NCBI GenBank assembly: GCA_035079385.1
Contig: JAVHKY010000003.1
Span: forward strand, 12,751,501 to 12,815,500
Length of the DNA: 64,000 bases
DNA from: Aspidiotus rigidus
Taxonomy: Eukaryota > Arthropoda > Insecta > Hemiptera > Diaspididae
Direction of reading: 5' to 3'
Shown here: positions 11,991 to 25,187 of the stretch, in pieces
Layout of the letters: the number at the start of each line of letters is the position of its first letter
Numbering within the stretch: the first letter of the stretch is position 1
Position numbers and translations under genes: made by a program
The notes under the pieces: model-generated
Database searches by the model: none
What the model saw: only the letters and a program-made list of their open reading frames with translations
Told to the model about the DNA's origin: nothing

Positions 11991-14148
11991 GGCCGATCTT
12001 TCGGGCTTCGACTGCTGGTGGTTGTTTTCTCTTTTCTCGGCTACTGCGATCTCTTGGCAACTGGTGACTGATTTGCCGGCTATCGGTATCCAGTTTTTTG
12101 GTCACGTGAGTCACTTTCTTTGTTTAGAGTAGAATGAAAGTTTCCATTTATTCTTGTGATAAAAGCTCTGGTTATTCTCACACCCAATTATGTTCCAAAG
12201 ATTGTAAAGACCCCTACTCTGATCATATTATTAGAAACTGTCCCACCTCACGTAAAATTAGTAAAGGACCGGGTTTAATTTTCATTTTTATAAACGAGAA
12301 GAATTAGGAATTTTCATAAGGTAGTGAAGAGAAAAGGAAACCCCAATGAAGTTGAAATATTTACTTTGCTACAGACTTTGACTGTAATTGAAGGCCGCGT
12401 TGTGCGTAAAAGTACAAAAAGTTCTGTTAATGAAGTATCATTCACATGTAAATAGCCCTTGTATTTGCGTTGCTAAAATTCATTCTAAAGAGAGACGGGA
12501 AATTGTACCCTCAGATAAGTTTTCCAATTTCATAAACTTTTGAGAGCACACGAAGCATTCCTTGTTGGCATCGTATTTTCATATTACCTATTATTGTAAA
12601 ATTCAGCTTATTTTTTGAAAAGCGTTGGATTAATTTTTCTAATAATAGCAATGTCATAAATTTGTAACTATAAGTGCAGAGTAGCTGAAAATTAGTGAAT
12701 GATTTTTCATTAATCGAGAATCGTTAACAATTATTTTCAAGACGGAGCATTCGAAATATCCTTAATTTGAAACGTTTAAAACGAAAAGAGCGAAAGAAAG
12801 AAGAAAAAAAAGAAGGTAAAAATTTGACAGCAGAATTTAGGTTGTACTCGAGTACTTGAAACGAGATTTTCTCGCGAAGATGACCTAGTTTACGCTTCCA
12901 ATGTGAAAGTGGTGGTAGGTATAAACGGTGGTAAATTCAGTGTATAGCTATAAGAGTCTTACAACTGCAATTTTCTACTCGAGTGACGTCAGCGTCGAAA
13001 ACTAAATGAAATTTATTCCTTCAAACTGTAACGTCATTTGAAATACGGAACCAATTTCGAAGTTTCTCTTAGATAACCTTTGAAATTTTGTCGAAGTGAG
13101 ATCATCTAAACCTACATACGTAGCAGCTACAAAACTACGCGGTGTGGGATCAATTTTGTCGGAAGACTTCGTTCCTTTTTTCTCATTATTTTTTCTTATA
13201 TTCGTAAACATTCATTTTTTAAGCTTAGGTTTTTTTGGGGAAATAACCTGTAGTGTAAACTATATCTCCAATTTCATTCTCATCAACTGATACGATATGT
13301 AGGGGGGAAAAAAGTTAGGAAGGAAAGATAGAAACAAGAATAACTTTTTCAATTTTCATTGAATGTGTAGGTTTTTTTACGATCTGACCGATTACCGCGG
13401 TTCTTTTTGTGGAAATATTCTTTTGTTTTTCTAGGTGCTTCAAAAATGATTGTCGTATTCAAATTTCGTTTTTCGGAATGTTACAAGAATGTTGCACATA
13501 TTTTTGAGCAAACATAGGTACTTGAAAATAATCTTCGAATAGTTTTTAACCTCTGTTTTTGATAATGAGCTTCTCAAATCTTCGAATCCCAACATCATAG
13601 TTTTCTCCCGTTTATCCATGAGCCGTTTTACGAAGTAATTTTGTGATTTTGCAACAGCTGCCCGTTTCAGCGTAATAAATAATGTGGCTCTGAGCTGATG
13701 TCGCGAAGTTGTGTAATTTGCAATGTTACGACTTATTTGGAAGAGCCGTAACGATCTCTCTCATGTTGGATGTTGTTTTTTCAACACATAATCAATTTCC
13801 CTGTATACTAGGACTCACACAACTCAATATTATCATTTTTGAAGTCAATGCAGTAAATTCAATGTTGAAGAATTCAACAAAGCTTGACTGCGTTGTTTAT
13901 GGCATCTCGACTTTTTCAGAGGATGTTGATTCTTAAGCACTTTTAATTCATACTTGATGCTATAATCTTATGGTGCCGTTATAGTATGCGCTCTGTCTGT
14001 GAGCAAAAGTGTTTAAGCCTGTTAGCATTACCCAGAAGACACCACGGGGAGACCAGCTTACATTGTCTTTGAAAAAAAAAACCTGAACTGTCACTGGTGA
14101 CAGTCTTGTCCTGAAGTAGAAGATATGAAATATCTTTGTCATAATCAG
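11991..14148. other. No recognisable feature
   Basis: AT-rich unique-looking sequence. Short open frames occur near 13,000-13,290 and 13,709-13,936 but show no recognisable motif or splice-supported structure. Confidence 0.5.
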
Positions 14149-14590
14149 TTATGTGTGAGTCACTCGTAGATCTTCTAAAAAGGCGAGGAATAAGTCAGAT
14201 GAATTGCATCTGTACATCCGCAAACAATAGTAATCTAGATGAGAATGGAGAGTTGACATTGGAACACTTCTCATCTTTTTCAATATCTTAATTTTGGCAT
14301 CCAGCCACGAACGCTCGACAGCTTGGGTGTGAGCTCCATCATCATGGGATCTACATAATATTCTTGATAATTTACGGTTCTGTGGACAAAACCTTTGGCA
14401 CGTAAACAACGGTAGGCAGGGCACTCATCTGAATGAATAATGGAGCCAATTCAACATTCACGTTTGATGATGGGGAGCAGTATTGGGGTTATCTTGACGC
14501 GGGACATAGAAGTACCGAAAATCATTTCTAACACAAAAACCAAAGACCCACGTCCGTCAATCTGTGCGCCGCGCCATTATTTCTCTAATA
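14149..14590 (-). pseudogene. Merlin/ISXO2-like DDE transposase, C-terminal fragment
   Basis: Read on the minus strand across more than one frame, this shows the end of an ISXO2-like (Merlin superfamily) transposase, the nuclease that cuts and pastes these DNA transposons. Visible in order are WVFGF, then YFYVPRQD, then IIHSDECPAY with a catalytic Asp, then GFVHRTVNYQEYYVDP, and in another frame AHTQAVERSWLDAKIKILKK, the usual end of the catalytic core with its HTQ-E signature. At least one frameshift and several stops make it inactive. The 5' part is missing: homology stops where the 34-bp satellite starts. The fragment at 20,718-21,066 carries the upstream part of a similar protein, on the other strand. 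Confidence 0.75.
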
Positions 14591-14591
14591 C

Positions 14592-17500
14592 AGTGCCAGT
14601 GGCGGTAATTTTGCAAAACAGAATTGCCAATGCAGTTGGTAATTTAGCAAACAAGAATTGCCAATGCTGTTCATAATTTCCTAAACCCGAATTGCCAATG
14701 CTGTTGGTAATTTTGCAAACAAGAATCGCCAAAGCTGTTGGTAATTTCTTAAACCAGAATTGCCAATGCCGTTGGTAATTTTGCAAACGAAAATTGCCAA
14801 TACTGTTGGTAATTTCCAAAACTGGAATTGCCAATGCTGTTGGTAATTTTGCAAACAAGAATTGCCAATACTGTTGGTAATTTCCAAAACTAGAATTGCC
14901 AATGCTGTTGGTAATTTTCCAAACCAGAATTGCCAATGCTGTTGGTAATTTTGCAAACAAAAATTGCCAATACTGTTGGTAATTTCCAAAACTGGAATTG
15001 CCAATGCTGTTGGTGATTTTCCAAACCAGAATTGCCAATGCTGTTGGTAATTTCCAAAACTAGAATTGCCAGTGCTGTTGGTAATTTCCAAAACTAGAAT
15101 TGCCAATACTGTTGGTAATTTCCAAAACTGGAATTGCCAATGCTGTTGGTGATTTTCCAAACCAGAATTGCCAATGCTGTTGGTAATTTCCAAAACTAGA
15201 ATTGCCAATGCCGGTGGTAATTTTGCAAACTAGATTTGCCAATGCTGTTGGTAATTTCCAAAACTGGAATTGCTAATGCTGTTGGTAATTTCCAAAACTA
15301 GAATTGCCAATACTGTCGGTAATTTCTTAAACCAGAATTGCCAATGCTGTTGGTAATTTTGCAAACAAAAATTGCCAATACTGTTGGTAATTTCCAAAAC
15401 TGGAATTGCCAATGCTGTTGGTAATTTTGCAAACCAGAATTGCCAATGCTGTTGGTAATTTTGCAAACAAGAATTGCCAATGCCGTTGGTAATTTTGCAA
15501 ACAAAAATTGCCAATGCTGTTGGTAATTTTCCAAACCAGAATTGCCAATGCTGTTGGTAATTTTGCAAACAAGAATTGCCAATGCTGTTGGTAATTTCTT
15601 AAACCAGAATTGCCAATGCTGTTGGTAATTTTGCAAACAAAAATTGCCAATACTGTTGGTAATTTCCAAAACTGGAATTGCCAATGCTGTTGGTGATTTT
15701 CCAAACCAGAATTGCCAATGCTGTTGGTAATTTCCAAAACTAGAATTGCCAGTGCTGTTGGTAATTTCCAAAACTAGAATTGCCAATACTGTTGGTAATT
15801 TCCAAAACTGGAATTGCCAATGCTGTTGGTGATTTTCCAAACCAGAATTGCCAATGCTGTTGGTAATTTCCAAAACTAGAATTGCCAATGCCGGTGGTAA
15901 TTTTGCAAACTAGATTTGCCAATGCTGTTGGTAATTTCCAAAACTGGAATTGCTAATGCTGTTGGTAATTTCCAAAACTAGAATTGCCAATACTGTCGGT
16001 AATTTCTTAAACCAGAATTGCCAATGCTGTTGGTAATTTTGCAAACAAAAATTGCCAATACTGTTGGTAATTTCCAAAACTGGAATTGCCAATGCTGTTG
16101 GTAATTTTGCAAACCAGAATTGCCAATGCTGTTGGTAATTTTGCAAACAAGAATTGCCAATGCCGTTGGTAATTTTGCAAACAAAAATTGCCAATGCTGT
16201 TGGTAATTTTCCAAACCAGAATTGCCAATGCTGTTGGTAATTTTGCAAACAAGAATTGCCAATGCTGTTGGTAATTTCTTAAACCAGAATTGCCAATGCT
16301 GTTGGTAATTTTGCAAACAAAAATTGCCAATACTGTTGGTAATTTCCAAAACTGGAATTGCCAATGCTGTTGGTGATTTTCCAAACCAGAATTGCCAATG
16401 CTGTTGGTAATTTCCAAAACTAGAATTGCCAGTGCTGTTGGTAATTTCCAAAACTAGAATTGCCAATACTGTTGGTAATTTCCAAAACTGGAATTGCCAA
16501 TGCTGTTGGTGATTTTCCAAACCAGAATTGCCAATGCTGTTGGTAATTTCCAAAACTAGAATTGCCAATGCCGGTGGTAATTTTGCAAACTAGATTTGCC
16601 AATGCTGTTGGTAATTTCCAAAACTGGAATTGCTAATGCTGTTGGTAATTTCCAAAACTAGAATTGCCAATACTGTCGGTAATTTCTTAAACCAGAATTG
16701 CCAATGCTGTTGGTAATTTTGCAAACAAAAATTGCCAATACTGTTGGTAATTTCCAAAACTGGAATTGCCAATGCTGTTGGTAATTTTGCAAACCAGAAT
16801 TGCCAATGCTGTTGGTAATTTTGCAAACAAGAATTGCCAATGCCGTTGGTAATTTTGCAAACAAAAATTGCCAATGCTGTTGGTAATTTTCCAATCCAGA
16901 ATTGCCAATGCTGTTGGTAATTTTGCAAACAAGAATTGCCAATGCTGTTGGTAATTTCTTAAACCAGAATTGCCAATGCTGTTGGTAATTTTGCAAACAA
17001 AAATTGCCAATACTGTTGGTAATTTCCAAAACTGGAATTGCCAATGCTGTTGGTGATTTTCCAAACCAGAATTGCCAATGCTGTTGGTAATTTCCAAAAC
17101 TAGAATTGCCAATGCTGGTGGTAATTTTGCAAACTAGAATTGCCAATGCTGTTGGTAATTTCCAAAACTGGAATTGCTGTAATTTCCAAAACTGGAATTG
17201 CCAATACTGTTGGTAATTTTGCAAACAAAAATTGCCAATACTGTTGGTAATTTCCAAACCTGGAATTGCCAATGCAGTTGGTAATTTCTCAAACCAGAAT
17301 TGCCAATGCTGTTGGTAATTTTGCAAACAAGAATTGCCAATGCCGTTGGTAATTTTGCAAACAAAAATTGCCAATGCTGTTGGTAATTTTCCAAACCAGA
17401 ATTGCCAATGCTGTTGGTAATTTTGCAAACAAGAATTGCCAATGCTGTTGGTAATTTCTTAAACCAGAATTGCCAATGCTGTTGGTAATTTTCCAAACCA

Positions 17501-18250
17501 GAATTGCCAATGCTGTTGGTAATTTCCAAAACTAGAATTGCCAGTGCTGTTGGTAATTTCCAAAACTAGAATTGCCAATGCCGTTGGTAATTTTGCAAAC
17601 TAGAATTGCCAATACTGTTGGTAATTTCTTAAACCAGAACTGCCAATGCTGATGGTAATTTTACAAACAAAATTTGCCAATACTGTTGGTAATTTCCAAA
17701 ACTGGAATTGCCAATGCTGTTGGTAATTTTGCAAACCAGAATTGCCAATGTTGTTGGTAATTTTGCAAACAAGAATTGCCAATGCCGTTGGTAATTTTGC
17801 AAACAAAAATTGCCAATGCTGTTGGTAATTTTCCAAACCAGAATTGCCAATGCTGTTGGTAATTTTGCAAACAAGAATTGCCAATGCTGTTGGTAATTTC
17901 TTAAACCAGAATTGCCAATGCTGTTGGTAATTTTGCAAACAAAAATTGCCAATACTGTTGGTAATTTCCAAAACTGGAATTGCCAATGCTGTTGGTGATT
18001 TTCCAAACCAGAATTGCCAATGCTGTTGGTAATTTCCAAAACTAGAATTGCCAGTGCTGTTGGTAATTTCCAAAACTAGAATTGCCAATGCCGTTGGTAA
18101 TTTTGCAAACTAGAATTGCCAATGTTGTTGGTAATTTCCAAAACTGGAATTGCCAATGCTGTTGATAATTTTGCAAACAAGCATTGCCAATGCTGTTGGC
18201 AATTTTGCAACCAGAATAGCCAATGCTGTTGGTAATTTTGCAAACAAGAA
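14592..18250. repeat. 34-bp minisatellite array
   Basis: About 107 units with consensus AATTGCCAATGCTGTTGG followed by TAATTT and a variable end, either TGCAAACAAG, CCAAAACTAG, CCAAACCAG or CTTAAACCAG. The variable end acts as a unit type. On the minus strand the units lack stop codons in several phases, producing long but meaningless frames of up to 256 codons. The array abuts a broken Merlin transposase at its left edge. Confidence 0.97.
14923..17110. repeat. 680-bp higher-order repeat (20 x 34 bp) inside the minisatellite
   Basis: The order of unit types repeats with a period of exactly 680 bp for about 3.2 copies. Matching landmarks fall at 15,001, 15,681, 16,361 and 17,041. Copies look nearly identical; one substitution seen is at 16,894, where CCAATCCAG replaces CCAAACCAG. 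Such low divergence points to recent amplification of a 20-unit block by unequal exchange or slippage. Confidence 0.9.
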
Positions 18251-18518
18251 GTCAAATCAAAGTTCATTAAATTATGTTCACTCATACAGGACTCAGGTTA
18301 GAACAGATGAGTCGATTTTACGTGGACTTGTAGTCGTTTGTGGTTGATTTCTGGTCAACATACCCCGGAACTATTTGTACGGTACATCAATGCCAAAATG
18401 TCAACTAATTATTGAAATAATGGGTCGACATGACGTCGAACGTCAGACCAACGTAGATTTGCAGTCGACATGGTTTAACGAGTCTTAAATCCAAAACCTG
18501 CAGAAAACTAGGATTTAT

Positions 18519-18868
18519 TAGATCAGTTGCGGCAATTGCAATGCTGTGTATATTGGCCAGGTGGGTAGGACTCTTGCGGATCGTTTGGTGAGCATGACTC
18601 CGCTATTTTCAATAATCCCCCTCAAAAATCTGCCTCCGCCCGGCACATTCTTGCCACGAGCCATTCCCCCTTGAAAACTAGGATCTCTCTTCTCCGCAGC
18701 CTGACGAAAGGCGGGCTTCTAAAGAAATTGAAGGAGATAGAGATCATCAAGCGCAAAAATAATGCTGCGGCCTACGAATTACTCTACGACACGGAGTATA
18801 TTCTGTTTGGCAGATACCCTCCTTCTTATTTCCTTCTTCTCGTTTTTCTTCTCTTAATGATGATATGA
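18519..18868 (+). pseudogene. Penelope-like element GIY-YIG endonuclease remnant
   Basis: A plus-strand frame from about 18,522 reads ISCGNCNAVYIGQVGRTLAD, matching the Cys-pair and VYIGQTGR signature of the GIY-YIG endonuclease at the C terminus of Penelope-like elements. The frame stops near 18,670. A second frame (18,671-18,868) continues with a basic segment ending ELLYDTEYILFG. The reverse transcriptase part is absent. It is a short decayed fragment; the GIY-YIG identification is fairly firm, the downstream extension less so. Confidence 0.6.
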
Positions 18869-20717
18869 TTGTTTCCGAAACCGGTGATCGCTGATATAAA
18901 AAATCTTTACGTGCCCGTACATAATTTCTTTCTTCTTCGGCCTCTTGGGTCAAGAAACATCAGATACTGTACGAAATTCAGCACTTCAGTCGTAATTAGG
19001 ACTGTAAAATTCGCTTTATTTGTACGAGCCTACCGAAAGTGTCAATTTTTGTATCAAGATAAATACTCGTATTTCACGAATCAAGAAAAATTTGCTATAC
19101 TTGCGTTTATTTACTTGTCTCAATTCAACACTCGTTACCAGAATAAGTAAGAAGAGATTTTGTAGAAAAATACTTCGCTTCGAGGCAACATAAAAAGGTT
19201 TCCCCAAATTGTACGTTTCATTGATAAGTGTTGATATTCGACGAAATGCTGGTAAGTGTTTACTTCGGGACGTGTACCTACCTAGACTAAACTTACACCC
19301 AAAGGTAAATAAACTTGTAGAAAGTGTTCGACGTACTTCGCACGGGGAATAAGAAAAAAATCACTTGACGGTAGTCAAAAACATGTATCGCTAAGAGTAT
19401 CCTTTTTTTTTAGTCTTCTAGAAAAATCAGTATAGGTATCGCTCCTTTTCTCCTCATCTTTTTTCGTTATGTACGACAATTTTCTCTTCATGTGCTAAGA
19501 GTGAATGTGACGTAAATGTAAAGCATGGTACTTTGAACTTTACGAAAGATCACAAGTGGCATTTCATGACAAATTTGTAATCGAAAAAAAATCAATAAAA
19601 ACTTTTCTTCGGCGTGTGAAATTTCCTAAAATGTCATCGACTTGAAAATTCTCACTCGATAAATTCTTTTTTTCATAAAGGGTAACTACGTACTTGACTT
19701 TCCTGTGTGTTTAAGTGACTGCTAGTATTTGTATTAGAACGTAGCGCCTTACGCTCGTATGGAAATCTCTTTTGATTTACCGCACAACTTAAGGGTAATT
19801 TGTTGTTTAATATTCAGTTCCAAGCATCAGGAATTTATCTAGATAGTCTTAGTTTGAGCTCCGAAGAGAATGAAGAACATATGTCGGTCTATCCCGCTGT
19901 TTCTTCGAATAACGTTAAACCCTTCCGTCGAATCCGTTCTCATTTCTGACTTTCATCCCAATTAAAAGTTTGAGAGAAATTACAACAATATCGAGTAACT
20001 TTTATTGTATCCGACCATTCGCAAACTGCACAGTGAGGAATCCATACTGCGCGACAAGCGACAAACGTAATTGAAAACTTTAACCCTACAGTCAGTGTAC
20101 GCAATGTTTTCAGGTCGACGTAGGATAAGCGACAATTGCTATGGGTGAAAATTAGGTCGACTGAGCCGTTAAAAGAGGAGAGACGTTCTTGGTTTATTAG
20201 TGTTTGGGTGTTCGACGGCACACCTTCGCTCTGCGTCTGTATGATTCATTGAAAGTCTTTCGAAATGCGGTTAATATCGTTTCAGTGTATCACGAATGCA
20301 TAAGCTTTACATTTCGAAAACATAATTACGGTAGCAGCGGAATTTGAAGGCACGAGAGGCGCTCGCAGACGTGTTGCACTTACCGCACAATATTTTGCAG
20401 CGCACAAATGTTTTCTCAGTTTCAACGCGTGTAAACTATAGCGAGCTTCGTATTACTCGAGAGAATCACTTAATGAACAAGTGACCCAGAACTGTGAAGA
20501 TAACGACCTTTATTCTTAAGGGCGTATCGCTATGAAAAAAATGAAGCGAGACAGTCATGTGACTACACGTTTATGAACGCGTACAACAGTTTACTGTAAT
20601 CAGGCTAGACTAAAGTAGTTTTTTCCCTTATTCGACTCGATATTTCTCACGTCATTATTTAACGCGAACATCGTTGAAGAGAGCATTTCTTTTTTTCGAT
20701 ACAACTTCTTGGATGCT
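18869..20717. other. No recognisable feature
   Basis: Unique-looking sequence of moderate GC content. No long reading frame, known motif, RNA gene or internal repeat could be recognised. Confidence 0.5.
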
Positions 20718-21066
20718 TCAATGAGATACCTCTCTAATAAAAAACGCTGCAAAAGAGCCACGCAACTTTTCACTCATTCTCCAGTGTTTTAGTACAGTTG
20801 ATAATGACACAATGCCTACAACTACAGTCGGCAAGTTAACTGCGAGGTCAACTAATACAGTTACCGATTGGTTTAATTTCTTCCGAGAAGTGTACAGCAC
20901 TGTGATGTCAAAGTGGACGCAAATGGTAGGGACACATGAGAATCCAATACAAATTGATGAAGTTCAATTCGCAGGTAGACGAAAGTACAACCGCGGCCGG
21001 TTGTTGATAAGAATAATAGGATCGGAGACGCGTGGCCACTCAGGGAGGATGAAAGCGCTGAGATGA
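20718..21066 (+). pseudogene. Merlin/ISXO2-like transposase, N-terminal to middle fragment
   Basis: The plus-strand frame from 20,812 carries TVTDWFNFFREVYSTVMSK followed by IQIDEVQFAGRRKYNRGR, the first catalytic Asp (IDE) and the RRKYNRGR block typical of ISXO2-like DDE transposases. Upstream in the same frame, SNKKRCKRATQLFTHSPVF resembles the zinc-binding lead-in, separated by stops. The frame ends at 21,066 before the second Asp and the Glu, so it is inactive. It may come from the same family as the fragment at 14,149-14,590, which holds the complementary C-terminal part in opposite orientation. Confidence 0.75.
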
Positions 21067-21328
21067 ACAATGCGAGTAGTAGAGTGGCAAACTGTAAATT
21101 TTTGACGAAAAACTGCTATTAATGATAGAAGCATGAAAGTTGGTATACTGAGCATTCATACCAAAACAAGATTTTTAAGATGGGGAGCCCCTCTAAATTT
21201 GCCATAGGGGGTGCAGAGAGGAAATTTTTGAGGTGCCATCCCTTTTTGTGAAATAAACCAATGTTAGTGTTCTTGGGGTCGAGTTTATAGATTTTGACTC
21301 TCCTGAATACAAATATGTTATTAGTAAT

Positions 21329-24300
21329 AATGTTTCAAATGTCCGTCAAAATGTTGTCCCCAGTGAGAAAACTCGAAATCCAAAAAATTGGACCCATCCG
21401 CTCACACACATGGGCTGCAGAGTCATTTTTAGGCCTAAAATCCAGATGGCTATATCTCAGCCAATAATGATCGCACAGCGATGAAACTTGAGGACGTTTT
21501 AGTATATGTGAACGTTCATCCATGGTATTTTTTTCAAAAAAAAACATTCATATTTTCCCTAGTTTCTAGCTATAACAAAACTTCAAACTCGAATAAAAAA
21601 AAAATCAGGGGGGAGGCACCTGGGGAAAATCATTCATTTTAAGCGCCATACCCTCTACTACAACATACATGAGTACCATAGTCCTCGGTGAGGTGCAACA
21701 TTCCCAAAAAAATCTATAATTTAATGAATTTCCGTGATTTTTCCATGAATAGCGGGGTGAACTATGACTGCTACCGCAATAGACCGCGAGAAATCAATGG
21801 TCAATGTTCGAGTTGAAAAATACGCACTCCTCCGTGGTATGAAATGGGAATGTTGATAGACCAAAAATATATTGTTAGTATTTCGTTTATCGATTTGGTC
21901 AATTAAGATGTAAACACGTCCACCGATTAGGTGGAGTACGTTAGATTAAGAAAAAAATTCTCCAGTCGCTGGAACAGTCTGAAAATAGAAGAGAAGTGAG
22001 AAAATCCACTTTTTCACCCTGGAGGACCGTGAGTTTTGGTATTTCATTCATCAAATAGGTCAGTTCTCACGTAAACATATTCGCCGAGTTTGAAAAAAAT
22101 GGTCAAAAAATTCTCCAGTCGCTGGAACGTTCTGGAAATGACAAAAATTAGAGAAAATCCACTTTTTCACCCTGGAGGACCATGAGTTTTGGTATTTCAT
22201 TCATCAATTCGTTCAATTCCTAAGTAAACATGTACGCCAAGTTTGAAAAAAATAGTCAAAAAATTCTCCAGCCGCTGTAATGGTCTGGAAAGGACAAATA
22301 ATTGAGAATATCCAATTGTTTACCCTGGAGGACCGTGAGTTTTGGTATTGCGTTCATCAATTAGGTCAATTCTTATGTGAACACATCCGCCGAATCCGAA
22401 AAAAATAGTCAAAAAATTCTCCAGCCGCTGGAACCTTCTGGAAAGGACAAATAATCGAGAACATCCAATTTTTTACCCTGGAAGACCGCGATTTTTGGTA
22501 TTTTGTTCATCAATTAGGTGAATTCTCAAGTAAATATGTCCGTCGAGTTTGAAAAAAATAGTCACAAAATTCTCCAGTCGCTGGAACAGTCTGGAAATAG
22601 CAGAAAATCGAGGAAGTCCACTTTTGCAACCTGGAGAACTGCGATTTTTCATAATTCATTCATCAATTACGGCAAATCTTATGTGAATACATCCGCCGAG
22701 TTGGGAAAAAATAATCAAAAAATTCTCTAGTTTCTGGATGCCCTGGAAATGGTAAAAACTCTAGTTAATCCACTTTTCCAACATGTAAAACCGTGATTTT
22801 TCATATTCTGTTTATCAACAAGGTCAATTCTTATGTAAATACATCCGCCGAGTGGGGAAAAAATAGTCAATAAATTCTCCAGTCGCTGGAACGATCTAGA
22901 AATAGTACCAAATCCAGAAAATCAACTTTTTCAACATGGAGAGCCCTTATTTTTGGTATGTTGTTTATCAAAAAGGTCAAATCTTATGTTAATACCTCCC
23001 CCGAGTTTGAAAAAAATAATTCTTCAGTCGCTGGAATAGTCTGAAAATGAAAAATTGAAAATATCTGCTATTTGAACTTGGAGAATCGTGATTTTTATAA
23101 TTCCATTTATCAATAAGGTTAATTTTTGAGTAAATATATCCCTATTTCAAAAAAATATTCAATAAATTCTCCAGACGCTCATTGGTATGGTCGATTCTTC
23201 TAAGAACACTTACGCCGAGTTTTAAAAAAATTGAAAAAAATTATCCAGTTGTTGGGACGCTCTAAAAATATTAAAAAATCAAAGATACACACCCGCCACA
23301 ATGATTCATGTGTTACTTTTCCCTTCTCGAGTCGCAGCGGTACAAATTGTGTTACTGATAGCCGTGCACTCGCATGATGTGGAGGAATCCTTTTCCGAGG
23401 CACAATGGAAGACAATCATCTCCTTATTTGTATTGTCATGCTCATGAATTCCAATATTTGAAGCATTGTCACCTCAACTCGAGAGAAGATTCCTGCACTT
23501 CATGGAAGTGCATGGCTCCTAGTAACACAGTTTGTACCTTTACGACTTCAGGGGAACAAAAATAAACATTCAACACTTTAAAGTAAGGGGGTGGGTGTGT
23601 ATCGGTTTTTTACTATTTCCAGAGCGTCCTAGCGACTGAAGAATTTATTGACTATTTTTTTCCAACTTGCAAGACTTATTAACATAAGATTTGACCTAAT
23701 TGATGAAGAACATACCAAAAATCAGGGCTCTCCCGGTTGAAAAAGTGGATTTTCTGAACTTGGTATTTCTAGACCGCTCCGGCAGCTGGAGAATTTATTG
23801 ACTAACTCGGCGGATGTATTTACATAAGAATTGACCTTCTTGATCAACAGAATATGAAAAATCACGGTTTTCCATGTTGGAGAAGTGATTACCTGGAGTT
23901 TTTACTATTTCCAGGGCATCCCAGAAACTGGAGAATTTTTTGACTATTTTTTCAAACTCAGCGGACATGTTTACATAAGAATTGAACGAATTGTGGAATG
24001 AAATACCAAAACTCACGATTCTCCTGGGTGAAAAAGTGGATTTCCCCGATTTATTGTCATTTCCAGACCATTACAGCGGCTGGAGAATTTTTGGACTATT
24101 TTTTTCAAACTTGGCCTACATGTTTACTTGGTAATTGAACGAATTGATGAATGAAATACCAAAACTCATGGTCCTCCAGGGTGAAAAAGTTGATTTTCTC
24201 TAATTTTTGTCATGTTTAGAACGTTCCAGCGACTGGAGAATTTTTTGACCATTTTTTTCAAACTCGGCGAACATGTTTACGTGAGAACTGACCTATTTGA

Positions 24301-25037
24301 TGAATGAAATACCAAAACTCACGGTTCTCCAGGGTGAAAAAGTGGATTCTCTCACTTCTCTTCTATTTTCAGACTGTTTCAGCGACTGGAGAGTTTTTCA
24401 ACTATTTTTCTCAATCTAACGTACTCCACCTAATCGGTGGACGTGTTTACATAAGAATTGACCAAATCGATAAACGAAATACTAAAAATATATTTTTGGT
24501 CTATCAACATTCCCATTTCATACCACGGAGGAGTGCGTATTTTTCAACTCGAACATTGACCATTGATTTCTCGCGGTCTATTGCGGTAGCAGTCATAGTT
24601 CAGCCCGCTATTCATGGAAAAATCACGGAAATTCATTAAATTATAGATTTTTTTGGGAATCTTGCTCCTCACCGAGGACTATGGTACTCATGTATGTTGT
24701 AGTAGAGGGTATGGCGCTTCAAATGAATGATCTTCCCCAGGTGCCTCCTCCCCTGATTTTTTTTTTTTTTTCGAGTTTGAAGTTTTGTTATAGCTAGAAA
24801 CTAGGGAAAATATGACTGGTTTTTTTTGAAAAAAATACCATGGATGAACGTTCACATATACTAAAATGTTCTCAAGTTTCATCGCTGTGCGATCATTATT
24901 GGCTGAGATATAGCCATTTGGATTTTAGGCCTAAAAATGACTCTACAGCCCATAATATGGGTGAGCGGATGGGTCCAATTTTTTGGATTTCGAGTTTTCT
25001 CATTGGGGACAACATGTTGACGGACATTTGAAACATT
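21329..25037. mobile_element. 3.7-kb foldback palindrome with 153-bp tandem units in both arms
   Basis: Nearly the whole block is one inverted repeat. The left arm begins AATGTTTCAAATGTCCGTCA at 21,329; its complement ends at 25,037. Outer arm segments (21,329-21,950 and 24,400-25,037) are single copy. Inner arms consist of tandem units of about 153 bp, marked by CTCCAGTCGCTGGAAC, at 21,960, 22,113, 22,266, 22,419, 22,572, 22,724, 22,877, 23,022 and 23,169 on the left, and inverted at about 23,634, 23,785, 23,927, 24,077, 24,231 and 24,383 on the right. The pairing continues into the centre (GGTACAAATTGTGTTACT against its imperfect complement), leaving about 55 unpaired bases at 23,409-23,464. 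There is no open reading frame of note. Confidence 0.9.
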
Positions 25038-25187
25038 TTCCGATCAAGGCCATTTTCCCCCCTTTACCCGGCTAGAGCCTTTCAAATCGAAAATCCCACC
25101 ATTCACCGATGTGGTTTTCTGTCCGTAGATCGGAAGGATCGTTCAGAATTGAATTTTCAATATGGTATTCGGGTAGTACAGATCAAA

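Noticed and set aside
5030..18250. Possible CRISPR-like array because of regular repeats
   Set aside because: Units are contiguous with no unique spacers, no leader, no cas genes, and the surrounding DNA is eukaryotic.
14577..18285. Long minus-strand open frames (up to 256 codons) with repeated peptides such as TALAILVCKITNSIGN
   Set aside because: They are translations of the 34-bp minisatellite, which lacks stops in several phases. Frames overlap each other in all registers and follow the 680-bp repeat, with no coding signature.
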